Of a stretch of DNA of 27,105 nt, positions 16,920-24,066 are shown in pieces. Source of the DNA: Gammaproteobacteria bacterium UBA2955 (GTDB taxonomy: Bacteria > Pseudomonadota > Gammaproteobacteria > Pseudomonadales > Azotimanducaceae); assembly GCA_002348825.1 (NCBI GenBank), contig DEBN01000001.1:1-27105 (forward strand). Reading direction: 5' to 3'. Each line of letters starts with the position of its first letter. Position 1 is the first letter of the stretch. Below the pieces are notes generated by a model. It was not told the origin of the DNA. It was given only the letters and a program-made list of their open reading frames with translations, and did no database searches. The translations under genes and the position numbers were made by a program.

Positions 16920-17337
16920 GTTTCCGGACCTAAAGCGCTCGGGGCTGCAGTAGCTTAGTCGGGCCACTGGCGTTACCCCACAACCCATCAATGCCATGAA
17001 GCCGATGAGAATCTATCCTCACCGCTTCCGACAGGGAATTGCAGAGATCGGCCAGAGAAACTGTCGTGTCAGCGCATGCGAAAATGGAGATGACACCGAA
17101 CCCTGAGCACCCCATGACCTGCACCACAAATTCTCCTGGGATCGGTTTATCTCATGGGTGGCGAATCCGCCTCGGAAGACATCGTTAGGCAGCCGAAGTT
17201 CATCCAACACATGACCCCATCCCATGGCCACCGCGACTAAAGAGACTTTCACCAAGTGACGTTGTGCAAACCCTAATGTTTGGCCTAAGGAATTAACTCG
17301 AGTACTCTGGGTTTTTTCGCGAATTTTGGAGGGAAAC
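16795..17337. other. Longest gene-poor gap, nothing recognised
   Basis: This stretch of 543 bp between hisC and the luciferase-like gene contains no family I can name on either strand. Several - strand frames run through it (one continuing into 17019-17525), but none has a good ribosome binding site or recognisable motifs. CGCATGCG at about 17073 is a small palindrome. The last 10 bases hold the ribosome binding site of the downstream gene. It may be a decayed gene, a long leader or an unannotated small RNA. Confidence 0.4.
17328..17333 (+). promoter_or_regulatory. Ribosome binding site fixing the luciferase-like gene start
   Basis: GGAGGG precedes the ATG at 17338 by 4 bp. A TTG at 17326 in the same frame overlaps the site itself, so the ATG is the better start. 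Confidence 0.65.
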
Positions 17338-18243
17338 ATGACACAACTACCCGCAGTGAGTTTGGCCGCAGTTCCGGGCCGCAGGCTCAAAACAATTGAG
17401 ATCGCCCAGGAAATTGAACGCAGAGGGTTCCCCGGCATTTTCGGCCCTAGCCTTGGCGACAGTTTGTCGTTGTGCAACGCCATTGCATTGAGCACGCGCG
17501 ACGTCATGATCGGCACCAGTATCACTCCGATTTATACCCGCAACGTAACGGACTTTGCACAAACTGCGGCATTTCTCCACGAGGTTTCCAACGGCAGATT
17601 TCGGTTTGGTGTGGGCGTTAGTCATGCGCCGGCACTCAACCGCATGGGTATCACCGCAGGTAAGCCACTAGGTGATATGCGCCAGTTTGTGGAGGACATG
17701 CAAGCAGTACCTCGAGTGGGCGATCTACCACCTATCGTGTTGGCGACACTGCGCGACAAAATGATTCAACTGGCTGAGGAAATCGGTGGCGGCATGGTAT
17801 TTGCCAACGGCGCGCGCTCTTATATGAGCCACTCTCTGGGAAATTTGAGCGCCGAAACAAAAGCCCGTGGAGACTTCTTTATTGGCAACATGGTGCCCAC
17901 CTGTATCAGTGATGACAAAGCGGCAGCAGCAGCAGTGAATCGCAAAACGCTGACCAGCTACGCTTTCTTACCGAACTATCGTAACTACTGGAAACAAGCC
18001 GGTTACGAGGAGGAAATGAACGCGGTTGAAGCTGCGATCGCTGAAAAGGATTACGACCGCGTACCAGAGTGTTTGTCAGACCGTTGGCTCGCTGACACAA
18101 CTTTGTTTGGTACAGCACAAGAAGTTCGTGAGGGCATTGAGGCTTGGTTCGACGCGGGCATAAAGACCCCTATCATCGTGCCCTCATCCGCTTCCGGCGG
18201 CCAAATCCAAGCACTTGAGGAGTTTTTTGCGCTCTGGGATTGA
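17338..18243 (+). CDS. Luciferase-like monooxygenase (LLM class flavin- or F420-dependent oxidoreductase)
   Basis: A 301-residue TIM-barrel oxidoreductase of the bacterial luciferase superfamily. The pattern of a short beta strand, then AQEIERRGFPGIFGPSLGDS, a middle MIGTSITPIYTRNVTDFAQTA and SNGRFRFGVGVSHAP is typical of LLM enzymes with N-terminal strands 1-4. Later segments (LGNMVPT-like IGNMVPTCISDD, GTAQEVREGIEAWFDAG) match the C-terminal half of the family. Members use reduced FMN or F420; most gammaproteobacterial ones are unassigned, so cofactor and substrate are open. It is preceded by a strong ribosome binding site and ends in TGATG, overlapping the sixA start by one base, so the two are coupled. 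Confidence 0.83.
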   Translation: MTQLPAVSLAAVPGRRLKTIEIAQEIERRGFPGIFGPSLGDSLSLCNAIALSTRDVMIGTSITPIYTRNVTDFAQTAAFLHEVSNGRFRFGVGVSHAPALNRMGITAGKPLGDMRQFVEDMQAVPRVGDLPPIVLATLRDKMIQLAEEIGGGMVFANGARSYMSHSLGNLSAETKARGDFFIGNMVPTCISDDKAAAAAVNRKTLTSYAFLPNYRNYWKQAGYEEEMNAVEAAIAEKDYDRVPECLSDRWLADTTLFGTAQEVREGIEAWFDAGIKTPIIVPSSASGGQIQALEEFFALWD

Positions 18244-18731
18244 TGGTCGAAAGAACCCTCACACTCCTGCGCCACGGCGACGCCATGCCGGCAGCGCCCG
18301 GCGCGGACGACTATGATCGTCCGCTCAGCGATCGCGGCAGTGATGACATAGGGCGTTTGTTAAAAAAATGTGTGCTCATGGACCTGCGCGCAGATTGGAT
18401 CTATGCGAGTCCGGCGGCGCGCACTCAGTCGAGCGCTCAACCCTTCGAAACCGCTTGGCATTGTGCAAGCGTCAATTACCCAGACCTCTATCTTGGGCAT
18501 GAAGATCAACTACTGGAAAGGCTGCGACAAACACCTGCGGACATCGCACACATTTTAATGGTGGGCCACAACCCCGGTCTGAGTTACCTCGCCAGCCTGC
18601 TGAACAACCAACAACAGCGCATTGAGCTACCCACCGCAGCTTTGGCGAGCTTCCAAATTACCGTAGATTGGGTCGATCTCGCGTACCGCTGTGCCGAACT
18701 CACTCTTACCCTAATACCCGCCGATTATTGA
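18243..18731 (+). CDS. sixA: Phosphohistidine phosphatase SixA
   Basis: A 162-residue histidine-phosphatase-superfamily protein. The RHG motif LLRHGDAMP gives the phospho-accepting His11 from the ATG at 18243; the second catalytic histidine is in LMVGHNPGLSYLA (about residue 108). The SDRGSDDIGRL and YASPAARTQSSAQPFE segments are typical of SixA, which removes phosphate from phosphohistidine proteins such as ArcB or PTS-Ntr components. No two-component or PTS gene is adjacent. It shares an A with the upstream stop codon and overlaps the convergent methyltransferase by 7 bp. Confidence 0.85.
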   Translation: MVERTLTLLRHGDAMPAAPGADDYDRPLSDRGSDDIGRLLKKCVLMDLRADWIYASPAARTQSSAQPFETAWHCASVNYPDLYLGHEDQLLERLRQTPADIAHILMVGHNPGLSYLASLLNNQQQRIELPTAALASFQITVDWVDLAYRCAELTLTLIPADY

Positions 18732-19711
18732 GGCTTCGTAATACGCGCCAGATAAAATCCGTCCCACGGGCCGTCCGGCATAATCCGTACGGAGCGGCTC
18801 ATCTCCGAAGCGAGATCTCTACCCAACCAATGCGTTAGACCAGAAATCGAGTTCTCCGGTGCGTTGTCGATGGGTAACAACAGCGCATCACTTTTCTTTA
18901 ACAACGCATCAACGACCAACTCGTTTTCTTCCGGTGCAAAACTGCAGGTGCAATACAACAATACACCGCCGGGCTTTAACGCCGCATAGGCCGAGCGGAG
19001 TAAGCTCTTCTGTTTGCGCTGCGTCTCGCGAACTTTACGCAAATTCCAATGTGCGAAACTTCGCGCCTCCTGCCAGCGCATACGCGATTCTGAAGAGCAC
19101 GGTGCATCCAGCAGTACGCGGTCGAAACGTTCGGGTACGGCGCGACCAACACCGCGGCCATCGCGCTGATAGAACTGCACGTTAGAAACACCGCAGCGCC
19201 GCAAATTCGCTTGCATACGATGAAATCGTCCGCGGATAGGTTCCACCGCGGCCACGCGTCCCGTATTCTGCATCCGCGCGGCTATGGCTAGAGTCTTACC
19301 GCCAGGCGCAGCCGCAAGATCCAGCACTTCTTCGTTCAACGCAGGCGCAAGGGTTTTTACAGCAAAGTAGCTCGACGGATTCTGAATGTAGATCGCACCG
19401 GCGGAGGCCGCGGGATGATGGGCAATGGGATGGTCGACCGGCACCTGATACACCTCTGTAAGACCCGCTACCGGCTCGCCGCCCAATTCCCCCGCGCGCA
19501 GTCGCGAGGGCTGTAACGGATTCAGCCAATAGCAGCGATACAAGTGCATCGACATATTTCGCAATATTATGCTTGCCTGAGCGCCACCATAGATCTTTTG
19601 TAACCGCGCGCAAAACGCGTGCCTGTCAGCCAACCCGCTGGGCACACAGTCCTGCAGCGCTTGCAGCAGTGCCGCGTCCAGCACGGGTTGCGCGCTCTGG
19701 GTTATCGTCAT
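18725..19711 (-). CDS. RsmB/NOP-family SAM-dependent RNA cytosine-C5 methyltransferase
   Basis: A 328-residue methyltransferase making 5-methylcytosine in RNA. The SAM loop is LDLAAAPGGKT (130-140); the two catalytic cysteines of the family are visible, Cys205 in LLDAPCSSESR (motif IV) and Cys256 in YCTCSFAPEENE (motif VI). A shorter N-terminal RNA-binding segment precedes the Rossmann domain. It is shorter than RsmB (about 430) and RsmF (about 480, with a PUA-like C-terminus), so the precise RNA target is unclear and I give no symbol. It is convergent with sixA (7-bp overlap) and divergent from the VOC pseudogene 32 bp away. Confidence 0.87.
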   Translation of the reverse strand: MTITQSAQPVLDAALLQALQDCVPSGLADRHAFCARLQKIYGGAQASIILRNMSMHLYRCYWLNPLQPSRLRAGELGGEPVAGLTEVYQVPVDHPIAHHPAASAGAIYIQNPSSYFAVKTLAPALNEEVLDLAAAPGGKTLAIAARMQNTGRVAAVEPIRGRFHRMQANLRRCGVSNVQFYQRDGRGVGRAVPERFDRVLLDAPCSSESRMRWQEARSFAHWNLRKVRETQRKQKSLLRSAYAALKPGGVLLYCTCSFAPEENELVVDALLKKSDALLLPIDNAPENSISGLTHWLGRDLASEMSRSVRIMPDGPWDGFYLARITKPQ

Positions 19712-19743
19712 GCTAGGCTGCGCCTAAATCGAAAGAAAACACG

Positions 19744-20071
19744 ATGCACCTTGTAAAACCTGCTCAGGGCATAGGGCTTTATACCAATGACCTGCATCCT
19801 ATGTTGGCCTGGGGGCAACAACAAGCAGGGTTGGCGTTTGCCGAATTGCTGCCCGTCAGCGGTGACGCAACCCCGGCACCGTCTAGCCGTCGACCACAGC
19901 ACATTAGATAAGCCGCCATCGCACACCAACCCCCGCCAGCCCGTCCGACCTAACCCAACTGATTTTACGCACCAACCCGGTTCGCAAACCCCGGCGAATC
20001 CTATGCACGGTCGGCGACTGAATCTGGATCGACCGGGGGCCATAACTGCGGCAGAACTAGACACCAAATGA
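19744..20071 (+). pseudogene. Frameshifted VOC/glyoxalase-superfamily gene
   Basis: The first segment (19744 to about 19860) reads GIGLYTNDLHPMLAWGQQQA then FAELLPVSGD, the typical start of a one-domain VOC (glyoxalase/bleomycin resistance) protein. The frame then shifts +1 to QPRHRLAVDHSTL (about 19868-19904, where the family has a Q-x-R-H-x-L pattern and a conserved S-V-L-K). It shifts again to ISRHRTPTPASP and LTQLILRTNPVRKP (19908 to about 19985), then back to HGRRLNLDRPG (about 20003-20035), which resembles the family's terminal D-P-D-G region. Four segments in three frames over one gene length indicate a decayed gene with at least three indels. Indel sequencing errors are the alternative. 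No intact copy is visible in the window. Confidence 0.6.
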
Positions 20072-20112
20072 CCGCCACTATACCGTAGCGATACTCAAAC
20101 TGGAGTGAGCCC

Positions 20113-20283
20113 ATGAGTTTTCTATCCTTCGTTATCTTAGTTGTCATCGCGTACCTACTTTGGCGTATCAATGATCAACTACCGGATGTGTTGTTTCGTC
20201 TTAGCGAAATCCAACGAGATATTGCCGACATCCGCACAGGCCAAAATACTGGGCCCGCCGCTGAAGACCCCAAGACAGACTGA
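20113..20283 (+). CDS. Small single-span membrane protein with coiled-coil tail
   Basis: A 56-residue protein behind a TGGAGTGAG ribosome binding site 8 bp before the ATG. Residues 2-19 (SFLSFVILVVIAYLLWRI) form one membrane span; a short amphipathic helix with heptad-like leucines and isoleucines (VLFRLSEIQRDIADIR) follows, then a flexible polar end. The pattern resembles bacterial small membrane regulators or assembly factors, but I do not know a family. It ends 3 bp before the TTG of the metallo-beta-lactamase-fold gene, suggesting co-transcription. Confidence 0.65.
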   Translation: MSFLSFVILVVIAYLLWRINDQLPDVLFRLSEIQRDIADIRTGQNTGPAAEDPKTD

Positions 20284-20286
20284 GCT

Positions 20287-21051
20287 TTGCCGTTGAAACT
20301 GTGGCGAACGCGTATCCTGGCAACGGCATGTTGCTTTATTCCAATCATCGCATTCGGACCGAGCGCATCAGCGACGGACCGTTTTGCCAATGTAGAGATC
20401 AAAGCGCTGCAAAAATTAGGGGGCGGACGCCCGGCGATGATCCTTAACACCCACGTCCATGGCGACCACACCGGCGGCAATCCGTTTTTTGGTGAAACCG
20501 GGAGCATCATTGCCCAAGACAATGTGCGCACACGCCTACTTAATCAACCGCAGTTTCCTGCTGCAGGGCTGCCAAAGCTAACGTATAAGCAACAACTGCA
20601 ACTGCATATTAATGGTGACAGCATCCGCGTCGTGCACTTACCCCAAGGCCATACCAACGGTGACAGCGTAGTTTTGTTTCAGTCGGCTAACGTTGTACAT
20701 GTGGGCGATCATTTCTTTAATGGCGCCTTTCCGTATATCGACATAAACAACGGCGGCAGCGTCAGCGGCTTTATAAATAATCTACGCAGCCTGCTCAGCA
20801 CTTTACCTCAAGACGTTTTGACCATTCCCAGACACGGGCCAATGGGTGATCTTGAAGACCTGCAGCGCGCGGTGGAAACCATAGAGGTCACCCGGTCCAT
20901 CATACGTTCTGGTATCGCGGGGCAACTGAACGACGATCAGATCGCGGAACAGCTGACAGACTACAGTCGCTGGGGGCAGGGCTTTATCGGCATTGCGCGC
21001 TGGATAAGCATTATCCGAGCGGACCAACAAGCCTTCCCGAGTTCGTCGTGA
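20287..21051 (+). CDS. Exported metallo-beta-lactamase-fold hydrolase lacking N-terminal strands
   Basis: A 254-residue protein with a hydrophobic leader (about 10-29, ending ASA for signal cleavage) and zinc ligands of the MBL fold: His56, His58, Asp60 and His61 in THVHGDHTGG, His122 (QGHTNGD), Asp141 (VGDHFF) and His183 (IPRHG). Related secreted MBL proteins carry about 40-45 residues of beta strands (typically ending in a V-L-x-I-D-D-Q-F-A pattern) between the signal and the His motif. Here only DRFANVEIKALQKL remains. The start is TTG at 20287 (or 20293); no ATG fits. Function is unknown, and the loss may make it inactive. Its stop overlaps the next gene by GTGA. Confidence 0.75.
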   Translation: MPLKLWRTRILATACCFIPIIAFGPSASATDRFANVEIKALQKLGGGRPAMILNTHVHGDHTGGNPFFGETGSIIAQDNVRTRLLNQPQFPAAGLPKLTYKQQLQLHINGDSIRVVHLPQGHTNGDSVVLFQSANVVHVGDHFFNGAFPYIDINNGGSVSGFINNLRSLLSTLPQDVLTIPRHGPMGDLEDLQRAVETIEVTRSIIRSGIAGQLNDDQIAEQLTDYSRWGQGFIGIARWISIIRADQQAFPSSS

Positions 21052-21620
21052 CCACGCCGTTAGACCTCTTCCAGTCCGATCGGGCGCGCGCTCGAGAGGC
21101 CGGTGATCCGATGGCGGCGGTCTGCGTGCTCGCCACAGTAGCTGAAGATGGTAAGCCTGAAGCGCGAACTTTAGTGTTACGGCAGGTAGAGGACGATCTT
21201 GCGTTGTTTATGCATGAAAGCAGCCCGAAGTGGCGACAACTGCAAAATGGCGGATCGATCAACACCTATTGGCCGAGTATCGAACTTCAATATCGTATGC
21301 AATTCACTACCGTTCCGATCGACCCCAGCGTGGTGGCTGCGAGTTGGCAATATCGTCCGGAAACCCCAAAACGCATGGATTGGTTTTACGACTTGAAGCA
21401 GCCTCAGAGTACGCCCATTGCCAGCCGCGAGCAGCTACAGTTGGGATTGGACGAGTTATCCCTGCCCGAGCCTGTCACCGCACCCGCGACGGCGCGCGGA
21501 CTCCTCATCAAACCTACACAGTTAGAACGGCTGGATTTAAACGAATTGAGCGGGCTGCACGACCGCAGACGCTACAGCTTAGTCGGTACGCAATGGCAAG
21601 AAGTGGTACTGGTGCCTTAA
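21048..21620 (+). CDS. PNPOx-fold flavoprotein (PdxH-like)
   Basis: A 190-residue split-barrel FMN-binding protein of the pyridoxine 5'-phosphate oxidase family. The N-terminal MAAVCVLATVAEDGKPEART followed by LVLRQVEDD, the MHESSPKWRQLQNG segment and the C-terminal GLHDRRRYSLVG (the PNP_phzG_C or PdxH C-terminal motif R-L-H-D-R) support this. Compared with canonical PdxH (about 210-218 residues), the N-terminus is short and the FMN loop is altered (WPSIELQYRM for the usual W-x-x-L-x-R-Q-V-R). It may be a paralogue rather than the main PLP synthase. The GTG at 21048 overlaps the upstream TGA, so translation is coupled to the MBL-fold gene. Confidence 0.78.
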   Translation: MTTPLDLFQSDRARAREAGDPMAAVCVLATVAEDGKPEARTLVLRQVEDDLALFMHESSPKWRQLQNGGSINTYWPSIELQYRMQFTTVPIDPSVVAASWQYRPETPKRMDWFYDLKQPQSTPIASREQLQLGLDELSLPEPVTAPATARGLLIKPTQLERLDLNELSGLHDRRRYSLVGTQWQEVVLVP

Positions 21621-21633
21621 GTAAACGCGCACC

Positions 21634-21659
21634 GAGCCTCAACGGAACTTGAGCGGCTC
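21634..21659. other. Imperfect hairpin between convergent PdxH-like gene and metR
   Basis: GAGC-CTCAA (21634-21642), loop CGGAAC, and TTGAG-CG-GCTC (21649-21659) form a 9-bp stem with a 2-nt bulge. It lies just past the + strand stop and overlaps the last metR codons. No T run follows on either strand, so intrinsic termination is doubtful; a 3'-end stabilising structure is possible. Confidence 0.25.
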
Positions 21660-22583
21660 CAACTCGGCGGTGACAATACCCTTTAAGTTCTTAAAGCAAA
21701 CCTCTTTCGCCACAGCAACGAAACCGAGCATAAACGGCGCGTCGGCCTGATCTTTACGCACAGCGCCGTATAAAGTTGGCCATACACCCTCCTCGCCGAG
21801 CGAGCATACCGACAAATAGTCATTCTGCAGATATTCATGCAAGGCCCAATTCGGCAAGCAGGCAACGCCGCGGCCACTGGCCACCAACTGCACGATCATA
21901 GTCGTGAGTTCAGCATGTCTGACGCGCTCAGGTTCAACTCCGGCGGGGTCCAAAAAACTGGTAAACAAATCGAGGCGGTCGCGGTCAACGGGATAGCTGA
22001 CAATCGTTGCACCCGCTAAGTCTTCGGGCTCAAGCCATTCCTTAGCGACCAATTCATGATCCTTCGCCACGGCGAGCTTGGCTTCATAACTGAATAGCGG
22101 GAAGTAATGGATGCCCGGCTCATCGACCGGATCAGCGGTGATTACCAGATCCAAATCCCCCCGCGCTAGTGCTGGCAGCGGCGCAAAGTGAAAACCACTG
22201 GCAATGTCCAACTCCACATCTGCCCACTGATCGCGATAACTGTCAATGGCGGGCAACAGCCATTCAAAACAACTGTGGCATTCGATTGCCATATACAGAC
22301 GCCCGGATTCGCCACCCACTAAGCGCTGTAAATCCAGTTCCGCACTGTGCACCAGAGGTAGGGACTGATCCGCAAGCAGCAATAATCGATTTCCTGCGCT
22401 GGTAAAGCGCACGGGCCGCGTTTTCCGGACGAACAGCGCGCACCCGATGCGAGTTTCCAGCTCCTTAAGCTGATGGGACAAAGCAGACTGAGTGAGATGG
22501 ACGCGCTCGGCAGCCTCCACCAAACTGCCGCTGTCGCGCAGCGCTACCAACGTTCGCAGATGTCTAAGCTCAATCTGAGACAT
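21639..22583 (-). CDS. metR: LysR-family transcriptional regulator MetR
   Basis: A 314-residue LysR-type regulator. The winged helix-turn-helix is residues 1-60 (LVALRDSGSLVEAAERVHLT, then QSALSHQLKELETRIG). The effector domain has the MetR-type IECHSCFEWLLPAIDSYR and the ASGFHFAPLPALARGDLDLV. MetR activates methionine biosynthesis genes (metE, metH) with homocysteine as co-inducer and usually represses itself. The start ATG is at 22583. Two MetR-type inverted repeats lie at and upstream of this start, consistent with autoregulation. The divergent neighbour is a glycosyltransferase, not metE; no methionine gene is in the window. Confidence 0.88.
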   Translation of the reverse strand: MSQIELRHLRTLVALRDSGSLVEAAERVHLTQSALSHQLKELETRIGCALFVRKTRPVRFTSAGNRLLLLADQSLPLVHSAELDLQRLVGGESGRLYMAIECHSCFEWLLPAIDSYRDQWADVELDIASGFHFAPLPALARGDLDLVITADPVDEPGIHYFPLFSYEAKLAVAKDHELVAKEWLEPEDLAGATIVSYPVDRDRLDLFTSFLDPAGVEPERVRHAELTTMIVQLVASGRGVACLPNWALHEYLQNDYLSVCSLGEEGVWPTLYGAVRKDQADAPFMLGFVAVAKEVCFKNLKGIVTAELEPLKFR

Positions 22584-22595
22584 GAACAGGATTCA
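22583..22595. promoter_or_regulatory. MetR-type box over the metR start codon
   Basis: TGAACAGGATTCA matches the TGAA-N5-TTCA inverted repeat of MetR sites; the central base is G, where E. coli sites prefer A or T. It overlaps the first base of the metR ATG, so MetR bound here would block its own expression. Confidence 0.5.
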
Positions 22596-22614
22596 CCTTT
22601 TTAATTGCGTAAAC

Positions 22615-22627
22615 TGCATACTATTCA
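22615..22627. promoter_or_regulatory. Second, imperfect MetR-type box
   Basis: TGCATACTATTCA matches TGAA-N5-TTCA with one mismatch (C for A). It lies 32 bp, about three helical turns, from the first box, the spacing expected for side-by-side binding of LysR-type dimers. Confidence 0.35.
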
Positions 22628-22646
22628 TGTTCGGATCGCCTGTCAG

Positions 22647-22658
22647 CTTAGGCCTAAG
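22647..22658. repeat. Perfect 12-bp palindrome in the metR/glycosyltransferase divergent region
   Basis: CTTAGGCCTAAG is a perfect palindrome in the 189-bp gap between metR and the GT4 gene. It could be an operator for either promoter; it matches no known motif and a 12-bp palindrome can occur by chance in this length. Confidence 0.25.
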
Positions 22659-22679
22659 TTGAGTTATTCTGGGGCTGTC

Positions 22680-22698
22680 AAGCTGCCCACGGCAGTTT
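22680..22698 (+). other. Hairpin in the glycosyltransferase leader
   Basis: AAGCTGCC and GGCAGTTT pair as an 8-bp stem (one G-T pair) around a CAC loop, 75 bp upstream of the GT4 start. Only three T residues follow, so it is not a strong terminator; a weak attenuator or leader structure is possible. Confidence 0.2.
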
Positions 22699-22772
22699 CG
22701 CCAACCATTTAAACCCTTTATGCTCGACCGCCGCCGTTATTCGCATCGACCTATAACACAGGAATCCAACAC

Positions 22773-24062
22773 ATGCCGTCGTGTGAGGAAATACCAAACT
22801 CGTCGTCTAAAACCCTTGCATCGCGCGGCTCGTTGAACATTGCCTTGCTCGGCTATCGCAGCAACCCATACAGTGGCGGCCAGGGTATCTACCTTAAATA
22901 TTTGGCCAGGGCGTTAACCAATGCTGGACACCGAGTAGACGTTATCTCTGGCGAGCCTTATCCCGAACTGGATGAAGGTATTAACCTTATCAAACTGCCC
23001 GGCCTCAATTTATTTGCCGCTGACAACCCATTCCGGGCCTTGCAGTGGCGACATTTACTCAGCGCTACGGATCTGTTCGAGTGGCTGTCTTTTAATTCCG
23101 GCGGCTTTCCAGAGCCTTACACCTTTGGCCGCAGATTGTTGCGTTATCTGAAACGACACGGCAATAACTACGACGTGATTCATGACAACCAATGCCTGGC
23201 ACCAGCACTACTGACTTTACAACGCAGCGGCGTACCGATCATTGCAACAATCCATCACCCGATTACGTACGACCGAGCAATCGCACTCGCCCACGAAAAA
23301 AACTGGGGCATGCGGCTGTTAATCAAACGTTGGCATTTGTTCTTGCGGATGCAAATACGCGTCGCCAGAGAGTTGAAGCACATAATTACCGTTAGCGAAA
23401 ATTCCAAGGCCGACATCGCTCACGACTTCGCTGTCGACGCGGAAAGACTCACTGTCGTATACAACGGCGTCGACAGCACAACGTTCGTACCTGTGCCCGA
23501 TATCACCCGGGAACCTATGCACCTGATCACCACAGCCAGCGCGGACCAGCCACTCAAAGGCACGCGCTACTTGTTAGAGGCGGTAGCGTTGTTGGTAGAG
23601 GAATTCCCCGATCTAAAGTTAACCTTTATCGGCAAACCCAACCCAGGCGGCCCAACCGACAAACTCCTAAAGACAAAAGGCCTTATGTCGCGGATCGAAT
23701 TTCACCATGGCATCGATGCTACCGCGATTACTGCGCTTTATGCGCGCGCAAGTATCGCCGTGGTGCCATCTGAGTATGAGGGCTTCGGCTTTCCTGCTGC
23801 CGAGGCCATGGCATGCGAAGTGGCCGTGGTTTCAACGGCCGGGGGCGCCTTGCCTGAAGTTGTGGGCGATGCAGGCATTATTGTGCCATGCAAAAACGCT
23901 GCTGCGCTCGCGGAGGGTATTCGCCGCCTGCTGAACGACCCAGAGCTCCGCAATCGGTTAGCCCTTCAAGGCCGCCAGCGTATTTTGCAGAATTTTAATT
24001 GGGATACGGTAGCCGCGCAGCTTACCGACTATTATCACGTCATTCGTTCAACCTCGAGATAA
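22773..24062 (+). CDS. GT4-family glycosyltransferase (GT-B fold)
   Basis: A 429-residue retaining glycosyltransferase with two Rossmann domains. The acceptor-domain start LNIALLGYRSNPYSGGQGIY (21-40) carries the glycine loop. The donor domain has VYNGVDSTTF (229-238) and TASADQPLKGTRYLLEA, and the EX7E motif is Glu336-Glu344 (YEGFGFPAAEAMA), which binds the sugar nucleotide. It is likely cytosolic or membrane-peripheral. The ATG follows AGGA at 10 bp. It heads a compact + strand operon: the methyltransferase starts 4 bp after its stop. Sugar and acceptor are unknown; the neighbouring toroid and methyltransferases point to a lipid or isoprenoid-type acceptor, as inference. Confidence 0.88.
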   Translation: MPSCEEIPNSSSKTLASRGSLNIALLGYRSNPYSGGQGIYLKYLARALTNAGHRVDVISGEPYPELDEGINLIKLPGLNLFAADNPFRALQWRHLLSATDLFEWLSFNSGGFPEPYTFGRRLLRYLKRHGNNYDVIHDNQCLAPALLTLQRSGVPIIATIHHPITYDRAIALAHEKNWGMRLLIKRWHLFLRMQIRVARELKHIITVSENSKADIAHDFAVDAERLTVVYNGVDSTTFVPVPDITREPMHLITTASADQPLKGTRYLLEAVALLVEEFPDLKLTFIGKPNPGGPTDKLLKTKGLMSRIEFHHGIDATAITALYARASIAVVPSEYEGFGFPAAEAMACEVAVVSTAGGALPEVVGDAGIIVPCKNAAALAEGIRRLLNDPELRNRLALQGRQRILQNFNWDTVAAQLTDYYHVIRSTSR

Positions 24063-24066
24063 TGCT

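Noticed and set aside
16950..16964. tRNA D-arm-like sequence TAGCTTAGTCGGG
   Set aside because: No T-arm consensus, no matching acceptor stem and no anticodon stem downstream.
17326..17337. TTG start for the luciferase-like gene
   Set aside because: It would overlap its own ribosome binding site; the ATG at 17338 is correctly spaced.
17019..17525. 168-codon ORF on the - strand over the gap and the luciferase-like gene start
   Set aside because: Most of its first part is antisense to a well-supported gene; the remainder has no recognised motif.
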